Assembly (NCBI GenBank): GCA_020466095.1
Contig: CM035806.1
Coordinates: forward strand, 115,362,737 to 115,426,736
Length of the DNA stretch: 64,000 bases
Direction of reading: 5' to 3'
Origin: Chlorops oryzae
Lineage: Eukaryota; Arthropoda; Insecta; Diptera; Chloropidae
Position 1 is the stretch's first letter, and each line of letters starts with the position of its first letter. A program made the position numbers and the translations under genes. Shown one piece after another: positions 55,990 to 64,000 of the stretch. Below the pieces are notes generated by a model. It was not told the DNA's origin, searched no databases, and was given only the letters and a program-made list of their open reading frames with translations.

Positions 55990-56168
55990 AAATATACTCT
56001 ATATATACTCTATATATACTCTATATATACTCTATATATACTCTATATATACTCTATATATACTCTATATATACTCTATATATACTCTATATATACTCTA
56101 TATATACTCTATATATACTCTATATATACTCTATATATACTCTATATATACTCTATATATACTCTATT
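55990..56168. repeat. 11-bp minisatellite CTCTATATATA, about 16 copies
   Basis: A near-perfect array. Because 11 is not a multiple of 3, it reads open in all frames (YSIYTLYILYI), which produces false ORFs. Confidence 0.95.
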
Positions 56169-56703
56169 TTCAAATGAAATAATTATGGACGTTTGATACA
56201 TTTCAGCCAGCCAGCTCTCTTTGCCCAAATGAAGTTTTCATGCGGACCAGGGTCATACACTGCTTTACTTAATGAATAAAACATGCATTTTGAAGTACTG
56301 AACATAGCGGCCATCTCCTAACAAAATTCATTAGAAGTAAGGGTTGGTAATGCGAATAGTCGCAGTATGAATTTTTACCACTTCGGAAGTACTGCAGAAG
56401 TAGTGATATTTTGGGCTGGGTACCTTTAATCTGAAAATCTACTTATCGGATAGTGGGACTTTAAGGAAATATGTAAGTTGGGTAGGCAGACCGATTTAAA
56501 TTGAATCCTATTGAAAACCTAACTGAATTTGCACAAAAACGCATAAAATTTCGCACTAACATATATATATAAATATCAAAAGTTGCAAATTTAAAAAAAT
56601 AGTTTTCGTTTGGTTAATATTAAAAGTTGGTCACGTCCGGGATCGTAAGTAATAAATATTATGTTGAAGCGTTTTTATAATTGAAATAAAAAAATTTATG
56701 CAG

Positions 56704-57443
56704 ATGGAAAAATATCATTCTGTAAAGGGCAAATCCAACAAACAACGGTGGATGGAAGAGTTAAAAAAAGATGAAGAAAAGTGGAAGCAAAACAATAAAA
56801 GGACGCTGAAAGAAAGCGAGAGTACCGAAAGCGATTGACAGCGTTAAAGAAAAAAGACGAAAAATTATTACAGGATGAAAGGCAATAAGATCGAAAGCGT
56901 CAAAAGAAATGTCGAGAAGAAAAGAGAAAGGCATTGGAAATGAATCTAAGAAGTGCGCCGTACACCTGTGAGCAAATATTATATTAGGAAAAGCGGTACG
57001 AAAGGTTAAAAAAGCACTGCCAAGAGATTTGGATAAAAAGTTAGCAGTTCTTGAAGTTTTGAACAAAAAGTATCCACAGCCCCAAAAAACCGCTAGCAGC
57101 GAAGATTTTTCGGAATCTCGGGAGCGTGTAAAAATTATTCAAAATTTTTTTGTTCGGGATGAAAAAAGCGTTCAAGCGTCTGGAAAGAAAGAGACAGTCA
57201 TATTTGAAGGCCAGATAGTTGCCAAGTGCTATATGCTTATAACTGTTTCTGAAGCGTTCGAGCTGTTCAAAAGCGAGAATACATTGGAAGGTGTAACCAA
57301 GTCGTTTTTTTTTTTTGCAAACAGACCTAGTTACGTTCAATTGATTGACACAATATGTGCGTATGTAAATACCACGCTAATTTCGGATTTTTGTTGGAAG
57401 GCTGTGCAAAGGTTATACCAACACTCCCACACAAATTTGAAAG
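56704..57443 (+). pseudogene. Repeat-associated ORF family (DFAENY family), N-terminal part
   Basis: Broken frames give a basic start (MEKYHSVKGKSNKQRWMEEL), an Arg/Lys-rich segment (RKRQKKCREEKRKALE), then an open frame from about 57020 (KKLAVLEVLNKKYPQPQ). Stops at 56836 and 56888 and a frame change show decay. The rest of the gene lies beyond DINE-A copy 11. This basic leader and order are seen in an unnamed repetitive ORF family of arthropods and cnidarians. Confidence 0.55.
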
Positions 57444-58749
57444 TTTTTATACCCAGCGTAAGCGGGGTATATTAGTTTTGTGCAAATCTTGTAACAGGGA
57501 GAATTAAGCTCCGGAGATATAGAAAAATATATATAGAAATGATCAGGATCAAAAACTGAATCGATTTAGACATGTCCGTCTGTCCTTCTGTCCGTCTGAC
57601 CGTCTGTCCGTCCGTCCGTGGTCGGATCTCCTCCGAAACGGCTGAACCAATGAAGTCAAAATTTGGCACACATGTATATCGGGGTCCGAGTATGATCCTA
57701 AGTAAAAATGGGAGACATCCGCCCACTGCTACGCCCACAAATGAATTTATTGTGTTTTCAATAAAATGCTTGTAACTTGCGAACCACTCAACACATTGCA
57801 TTGATATTTGGTGTGCTGGTAAACTACGAAAAGGGACATATCTTGGCAAAAAACGGACGCCGCCCTCCTCGAACCACGCCCACAAATAAGCCCAAAAATA
57901 AGGGCTTATCGTAACTTGTGAAGTAAAAGGCGTAGAAGCTTCAAATTCGCAGCATAGGTTGTCCAAGGCAAATGAAAGGTGTAGGAACAAAAATTTATGT
58001 AGCCCGCCCACTGCCACGCCCACAAATAAAGATTTTTCGTAACTTCCGAAGTAAAAGGCGTAGAAGCTTCAAATTCGCAACATAGGTTCACCAAGGCGAA
58101 TGAAAGGTGTCGGAAAATTTTTTTTATGGCCTGCCCACTGCTACGCCCACAAATGAAGATTTTTCGTAACTTACGAAGTAAAAGGCGTAGAAGCTTCAAA
58201 TTCGCAACATAGGTTCACCAAGGCGAATGAAAGGTGTAGGAAAAAAATTTATGCGGCCCGCCCACTGCCACGCCCACAAATGAAGATTTTTCGTAACTTC
58301 CGAAGTAAAAGGCGTAGAAGCTTCAAATTCGCAACATAGGTTCACCAAGGCGAATGAAAGGTGTAGGGAAATAATTTATGTTGCCCTCCCACTGCCACGC
58401 ACACAAATAAAGATTTTTCGTAACTTCCGAAGTAAAAGGCGTCGAAGCTTTAAATTCGCAACATAGGTTCACCAAGGCGAATGAAAGGTGTAGGAAAAAA
58501 TTTTATAAGGCCCGCCCACTGCCACGCCCACAAATGAATATTTTTCGTAACTTCCGAAGTTAAAGGCGTAGAAGCTTCAAATTCGCAACATAGGTTCACC
58601 AAGGCGAATGAAAGGTGTAGGGAAATAATTTATGTTGCCCTCCCACTGCCCCGCCCACAATAGAGAACCAAAACATAGTGCGCTCATAATGTCGGGACGC
58701 TGGGTATTTCAAAGTCGGGCTTGACCGACTTTAGCTTTCTTACTTGTTT
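57444..58749 (-). mobile_element. DINE-A copy 11
   Basis: Reverse copy with both hairpins and an internal array of about six units. It sits between two halves of one reading frame. The frame reads through if it is removed, and GAAA is present on both sides. Confidence 0.92.
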
Positions 58750-59245
58750 GAAATTCGTGTGTTGCGATGTGTCTGATGAAAGCTGTATGTCCAACGAATG
58801 TGAAAGCTGTGTGTCTGCTATCAAACATGATATAGTTCCCATACAGTTTCTTTCTAAGCTGGAGGAAAACGTGAAATGCAAACATTGGAGAAAAGTTGAC
58901 TACCGGATACTATTGACTTACACAATAGCGGCACTGGCTGATTTGATTCATGAGCTAGAAGTCCAACTTCCGTGTTTTAAATTGCACTTTTCTATCAAGC
59001 GATCTCAGCAGAAATATTTCGAGCGCAAAAAAGCAAATGTTATGCCGGATGAACTAATATTGCAAATTGATTTTGCGGAAAATTATCGACTGATCTGCCA
59101 AAACGAAGTACAAAACGCGCATTTCAGTTACAACCAAGCAACAATTTTTACTTGTGTGGCATGGCTTCATGGCAAAACAGAATCCTTTGCCATAATAAAT
59201 GACAGTCTTAGCTACAACAAGTTTAACGCTTTTTATAATTTATAA
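58750..59245 (+). pseudogene. Repeat-associated ORF family (DFAENY family), C-terminal part
   Basis: The frame continues from the part before DINE-A copy 11, with a Cys-rich segment (VCCDVSDESCMSNECESC), then FKLHFSIKRSQQKYFE and LQIDFAENYRLICQNEVQNA, and INDSLSYNK. The acidic residue in a strand-like DFAENY context resembles the first catalytic Asp of RNase-H-fold transposases, which is inference. The frame stops at 59245, before the usual end of the family. Confidence 0.6.
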
Positions 59246-59293
59246 CGATGTATTAATCGAAATCGATCTTAACTGTACGAACTACACGTAACT

Positions 59294-60602
59294 ACACTCA
59301 AAATAAAATTGCGTAAATAGAACGAAAACTTGCGTACATTGTACGAAATTTTTTGTAGTTTTGAGCCACGAAACGCTTCGTACATTGAACGAAACAGTTT
59401 TCGTACATAGTACGAAAATATGAGAGTTGAGAAAATTTGTATATTGTACGAATACATTCGTAGTATTTACCAAGGAGTTTCGTACATACAAAAAAAAAAT
59501 TGTTTTTCGGTTTACGAAGTTTTCGTACAAAATATGAACGTATTCGTATTTGTTAGGAAAGCAATTTCGTTGTATTTACGATTATTTTGTTAAATGCACG
59601 AATGCTTGCAAACGTTCTACACTGTACAAAAAGATTGAGTTTATACAATTTTTTATTTTTTATTCGTAGTGTAATTATAATATATACTTGATTTATTGTA
59701 CAAAGAACTTTTATACTGTACAGGAATTTAAATTTTTCTTATATTAAGTTCAAACGTTGCTTGAACTGGGTTCCTTGGCCGCTGTGGAATAAAACAAAAG
59801 TTTTGATAAAAAAATGTAAATTTAAATGTCAGTGAAAAACCTGAGGCTTACATTTAATTTGGTTGAGCAATACATCCATTCTTGGTCTGGGTTTCGCAAT
59901 GATCTGTAAATGATGGAAACACTTATTTATGCATTCCCACATGGCATCGCATGGCTCTGGGTAAGAAATATTGAAGAGATGATATGCTTTAAAGCATGTA
60001 TCCATCGCTTTTCCAAAACTGAAAAATTTATATTTTATGTTGTCGAAATCCACCATAAAGGACTGTTATTAAAAATGCACACTTAATATTTTTCTTATTA
60101 ATGCTTTTTGCATGCGTTGTTGTCAACGGCTCACTTTCAACTGACTAATTTTATAAGAGTCAAGATGATGAAATAATAAACTACAAATGATTTCGTATAT
60201 CTTACGAAATCATTCGTGCATTATACAAATGCAAAAATTGACTTGCCTACATTCGTGATATTTACGAAACGGTTTCGTACATTGTACAGATAGCTTTCGT
60301 AGTTTTCAAAAGCATTTGTATATAGAACAAACGCATTCGTAATATGTACGAAAGGATTTGTAAGCAAAGCGCGCTAGCGAGTTACGAAATTTTTTCGTAA
60401 AATGAACTAAAGCTTTCGTTCAATGAACGAAAAAATTGCCCTAATTTACCTTACGAAAGTGATTTCGTTGAATTTACGAATGATTCGTAGAAACAGAGTT
60501 TTATGGAATTTTTGGTCATGAAAATTTCGTCTTATGAACGAAAATTTCGTACATTAAACGAAAATCTTTCGTAAACCAAACTACGAAAATTTTTCGTAGT
60601 GT
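59294..60602. mobile_element. 1.3-kb element saturated with CGTACATTGTACGAAA words
   Basis: Both arms consist of many degenerate copies of TTCGTACATTGTACGAAA and CGAAA/TTTCG words in both orientations. ACACTCAAAATAAAATTGCG at the left aligns with the complement of the right end (ACACTACGAAAAATTTTCG). A central region of about 500 bp (59640-60130) carries one ORF. The ends and target duplication are uncertain. Confidence 0.6.
59829..60056 (-). CDS. Short ORF inside the CGTACATTGTACG element
   Basis: It has 75 residues including KAMDTCFKAYHLFNISYPEP and MWECINKCFHHLQ. I do not recognise the family. It is the only open frame in the element's centre and may be the remains of a coding region. A splice acceptor-like site upstream was not evident. 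Confidence 0.3.
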   Translation of the reverse strand: MVDFDNIKYKFFSFGKAMDTCFKAYHLFNISYPEPCDAMWECINKCFHHLQIIAKPRPRMDVLLNQIKCKPQVFH

Positions 60603-61175
60603 TTTTACTAAATTTTATTTTCTGTGTACTTATTGTAAAACGGCTATCAGCAACTGTTAGCAACTATATCTTAGTATTAAAATGCACTGCTTATATACTA
60701 ATTATTCTTAACCTAGGTCTGCGCTCTGCAGACGCTGGTGTGTTCTTCGGGAACGGTGTCATGGGCCTGCTGACGCATGCTGACCTGTGCAGATGTACTT
60801 CCGGGTGTCTTGGTCGTTTTGTGCCATGACCAATATCCGATTCAGCATATTCGGTGATTCTGCGTCAGTCACCTATGACGCAACGTTGTACTTGGCATGC
60901 TTGTACGGTGGTGCGAAATGCCAGCTTGCGGTTTTGGCCGTCTGCCGTCGCTAGCGGTATTGCGTAAGCTACAAGATGAGCTGCTCTGCTGTTTGACTCA
61001 TAACAAATGGCTTTTGTACTAAAATTTTATTATAACATAAAAGAGTGCTGCCAACAATATAAGTTCGAATATTAACCAAAAAGGGATACAAATTGTATTC
61101 AGAATATTATCTATATTCACTCAAGATCGTGTTCTTGCAAAAATGTTCGCACAGGAGTTTTCTTTCTGTATTTTT
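60603..61175. other. No gene recognised
   Basis: GC-richer patches (60720-60960) but no supported ORF or repeat. Confidence 0.4.
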
Positions 61176-61550
61176 CCTGGGCATAAGTCGGCCTACCTTG
61201 GGCAAACGAAGGGCGTACTTTTCGTTTAAAAATTCGCCGGTTAGCGTTGGCAGCTTCACACCGAAAGTTTAGTTTTTGCTATAACTTTTGAACCTAGGGT
61301 GGGCAAACGAAAATTTTTCCTGGGCATAAGTGGGCCTACCTTGGGCAAACGAATGACGTACCATTCGTTTAAAAATTCGCCGTTAGCGTTGCCAACTTCA
61401 CACCGAAAATTTTGTTTTTGTTATAACTTTTAAACCTAGGGTGGGCAAACCAAAATTTTTCCTGGGCATAAGTGGGCCTACCTTGGGCAAACGAATGACA
61501 TACCTTTCGTTTAAAAATTCGCCGTTGTCCATGCCAACTTCACAGGGCTG
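61176..61550. repeat. Minisatellite, 142-143-bp unit, nearly three copies
   Basis: Units start CCTGGGCATAAG at 61176, 61319 and 61461. Each has CCTACCTTGGGCAAACGAA, CGTTTAAAAATTCGCCG and AACCTAGGGTGGGCAAAC. The third copy is cut by the DINE-B fragment at about 61552. Confidence 0.9.
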
Positions 61551-61554
61551 AAAA

Positions 61555-61832
61555 ACTTCGATTTTAGAGCAGTTTTTGTGATTTTCGTAACAGACCCTAG
61601 TACTGGAGGTACCAAATACCAAATTTTGTCAAGATAGCTCAACTCCTTCGATAAGATAACTGTATACAGATAGACAGACGCACAGACAGACGGACGGACG
61701 TGTCTAAATCGAATCTCCTGGTGACGCTGATCATTTCTATATATATTTTGTATGGTCTATCTCGACTGGTTCTGGGTGTTACACACAACCAAACAAACGC
61801 AATATAACCTCGACACAGAGTGTGTCGGGTAT
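61555..61832 (+). mobile_element. DINE-B 3' fragment
   Basis: CGATTTTAGAGCAGTTTTTG through the microsatellite (61670-61700) to the terminal hairpin ...GTGTGTCGGGTATA at 61832. Confidence 0.82.
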
Positions 61833-61849
61833 AAGAACAATATGTTATG

Positions 61850-62370
61850 AGCGACAAATTTCTTTTTTACACGATTAATTAGCGGTAAATTAGCGGCTAA
61901 TTATAAGTGAGTGATAAAAAAAAAATTTAAATTGTTTCGTATTTGTGCACCGCTAATTTTAAATGAACTAAGCGAAACATCGCGTAGAAAAAAAAAACTA
62001 TATAAGCAATAAATTTCTTTTTTCCACGATTAATTAGCGGTAAATAAGCGGCTTATTATAAGAGAGTTATAAAAAAAAAATTAAAATTGTTTCGTATTTG
62101 TGCACCGCTAATTTTAAATGAACTAAGTGAAACATCGCGTAAAAAAAAAAACTATATAAGCGATAAATTTATTTTTTCCACGATTAATTAGCGGTAAATT
62201 AGCGGCTAGTTATAAAAGAGTTATAAAAAATATATTAAAATTTTTTCGTATTTGTGCACCGCTAAGTTTAAATAAACTGGGCGAAACATCGCGTTGAAAA
62301 AAAAAACTATATGAGCGATAAATTTATTTTTCCCACGATTAATTAGCGGTAAATAAGCGGCTAATTACAC
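61850..62370. repeat. Satellite-like tandem repeat, about 155-bp unit, 3.3 copies
   Basis: The word CCACGATTAATTAGCGGTAA recurs near 61871, 62026, 62180 and 62335. Each unit also has GTTTCGTATTTGTGCACCGC and GCGAAACATCGCGT, then an A-run. Confidence 0.9.
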
Positions 62371-62996
62371 TAGTTTACAGCCATTTTGTACAGGAAACAC
62401 CACTCTACTTTTCTTATAGATTTTGGGTCCCTGAATCCGAAAACCTCATCGAAAATTTTTTGAATGGATAGGTTTTTGAGATATGACCATTTGAAATTTT
62501 GGCTCTTTTTTTTCAAAAGTACTTTCATTTGATGGATCATATCTCGAGATAGAAACAAACTACCTAGTTAAATGATGTACTAACTTAAAGAATATAAAAT
62601 TTTAAATCAAAATATGTCCCTTTTTTATGATATTATGGTACAGTGTCAATGTAACATAAGCCAAAAGTTCAAAAAAATATTTTTTTCTATTCAAAATTAA
62701 GAAAAAAATATCATGTTTAAATTTAAAAAAAATACAAATCCTAAGACCGTATTTTTTTTTGAAAAACCACACGTATAAAATGAACCTTTGTGAAGAAAAC
62801 GTGATACCAACGAATAAAATCTATGGGTTAATATTGAAGTTATGACCATTTATGTGCAACTTTCAAAGTGCTTATATCGTTTACACCAAAGAGTATGCTT
62901 TAACATTTTGAAAATTATGAAAGTCCTTTATTAATTTTACTCAATAAAGTATGCCTTACATTTTTTAGCTATCAAAATCAATGAAGCAAATGAAAA
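62371..62996. other. No gene recognised
   Basis: AT-rich sequence downstream of the two-exon ORF. A short minus-strand ORF (62370-62558) has no motif. It may be the 3' flank of the same element. Confidence 0.35.
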
Positions 62997-63549
62997 TTAG
63001 AAATAGTTTGATGTTTTCTTCTGTCTTTTGTTCTCTTCGGTATTTGATTCGCGTATAAGAAACCAAATATAATCTCCCATCATTCTTTCGTTCCAAAATC
63101 CCTGGTAGCGTCTTTCGATAGTCTTCATTTCTTGATGGAATCTTTCACCGTGCTCGTCACTGACATCACCAAGGTTCTCAGGAAAAAAGTCCAAGTGGGA
63201 GTGTAAAAAATGGATCTTTAGAGACATATTAACTCTTGTTAAAAGTTCGGGATAATAAGGTACATGAGACGGAGGAATAAATAAAATGGAGTCCAAAAAT
63301 GAAGTATTTACCCATTTTTGCATAATTCTCTAACAAATTCGTTACAATAGCCTTAAAATTCGGGCTTTTATGGTTTCCAAGAAAATTAGAAACGACTAAT
63401 TTAAAAGAATTCCAAGCCGCGAGTTCATTTGGAGACAAATATGTATGAAAAATGTTGTCTTCAAGCAATTTCTTTATTTGTGGACCATCAAAAACCCCTT
63501 CCTTAATTTTTGCCTCAGACACAGAAAAACTGGCTACGAAAAATTCCAA
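62997..63549 (-). CDS. FFPENLG-family protein, C-terminal part, with one intron
   Basis: Exon 63549-63312 reads SVSEAKIKEGVFDGPQIKKL and AAWNSFKLVVSNFLGNHKSP. A 79-nt intron at 63233-63311 has a GTAAAT donor and AACAAGAG acceptor. The next exon (63232-62997) reads KIHFLHSHLDFFPENLG, SDEHGERFHQEMK and RRYQGFWNERMMGDY. Splicing keeps frame and gives the usual spacing of this unnamed, widely repeated family. The fragment at 32870 is a decayed relative. The N-terminal part is missing or lies in exons I cannot see. It is probably transposon-derived, and its function is unknown. Confidence 0.6.
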
Positions 63550-63599
63550 TTAATGGTGATTGTTAAACTCGATTCATTGGCATTTTAATTGTCACAATT

Positions 63600-63935
63600 A
63601 AAAATTTCAAACAAATCACCAATTTCGGCAAAATTTTGTAATATGAATTATTAAACAAAGTTTTGTTTGACTGATTTGTCATATCAATCACCAAAAGTAT
63701 TCACACTTAACAAAACTTTGTTTGATTGTTTTGTTGTACCAATTAATGAAAATATTCACACTCAACAAACATTTTCAATTAAGGATTTGTTCTATCAACA
63801 ACCAAAAGTATTCATCCTCAACAAAACCTTGATTGCTTGTTTTGTTATATCAATTAATGAAAGTATTAGTGCATATAAATATTTTTCTAAAGTTCTCATT
63901 AGCTTTATGCGGACGTACGTACAAGAATAGACAAA
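63600..63935. repeat. Tandem repeat of about 111 bp, two to three copies
   Basis: AACAAAACTTTGTTTGATTG, CAATTAATGAAAATATTCAC and CAAAAGTATTCA(C/T) recur at about 111-bp spacing. The ORF over 63667-63930 is the translation of the repeat (PKVFTLNKTL and PKVFILNKTL). Confidence 0.6.
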
Positions 63936-64000
63936 ATAATCAAAAGCTGACATATGTTCATTAATCATGATGTTATAATTTATAATTATCGTCCGTAAAC

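Noticed and set aside
55740..56182. Overlapping ORFs of 145 and 89 residues rich in YSIYTLYILYI
   Set aside because: They are the translation of the 11-bp minisatellite, open in all frames.
60599..60829. 76-residue plus-strand ORF with hydrophobic start
   Set aside because: It begins at the edge of the CGTACATTGTACG element, uses mixed sequence and has no homology I can recognise.
61176..62370. CRISPR-like regular repeats
   Set aside because: Units are 143-155 bp, contiguous, without unique spacers, in a eukaryotic context; they are minisatellites.

Overview
This window is repeat-dense nuclear DNA from a eukaryote, most likely a higher (brachyceran) fly. The clues are AT-rich sequence, 60-80 nt introns, errantivirus-type LTR elements, mariner, Jockey-type LINEs, and many DINE-1/mini-me-like elements with GGAC microsatellites. 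I cannot name the species. Almost everything recognisable is a mobile element, many of them nested. No conserved housekeeping gene, rRNA, tRNA or CRISPR array was found.

Layout. (1) 0-1.3 kb: a spliced THAP-domain ORF next to an arm of a large foldback transposon family. (2) 1.6-5.5 kb (+): an intact retroviral-type env, an intact Ulp1-type cysteine protease, then a polypurine tract and a probable LTR. (3) 5.5-11.3 kb (-): a decayed Ty3/gypsy (errantivirus-like) element, cut by a mariner and fused inside its integrase to a CACTA-transposase-like fragment. (4) 11.4-14.2 kb (+): an intact gag with five zinc knuckles and a protease reached through a textbook -1 frameshift signal; a splice donor in its leader would suit the env at 1.6 kb. 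(5) 14.2-16.7 kb (-): the 5' part of an mdg1/412-like element with LTR, primer site, hairpin repeats and small ORFs. (6) 16.9-23 kb: DINE-like elements, palindromic MITEs, a four-exon DUF4806-type gene and tandem repeats. (7) 24-35 kb: a 1.1-kb MITE, a decayed RNase-H-bearing LINE, a 3-kb foldback element nested in a DINE element and itself carrying one, and a Jockey-type LINE. (8) 35.6-40.8 kb: an unidentified reading frame split by a second foldback element with an 8-bp target duplication. (9) 41.9-51.3 kb: one DINE-B copy split by an 8.7-kb LTR-type element holding a BEL/Pao-like gag, two DINE-A copies and a 3.1-kb PIF/Harbinger-like element. (10) 51.5-64 kb: fragments of arthropod repeat-associated ORF families, further DINE copies, minisatellites and a two-exon ORF.

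The genes do not form a host pathway. They are parts of selfish elements, and their nesting gives a relative chronology: DINE-A inserted repeatedly and late, into foldback elements, LTR elements and ORFs. The best candidates for something new are the env + Ulp1 protease + LTR module, the giant foldback family with its possible THAP transposase, and the DINE superfamily defined by a shared 5' 10-mer and terminal hairpins.
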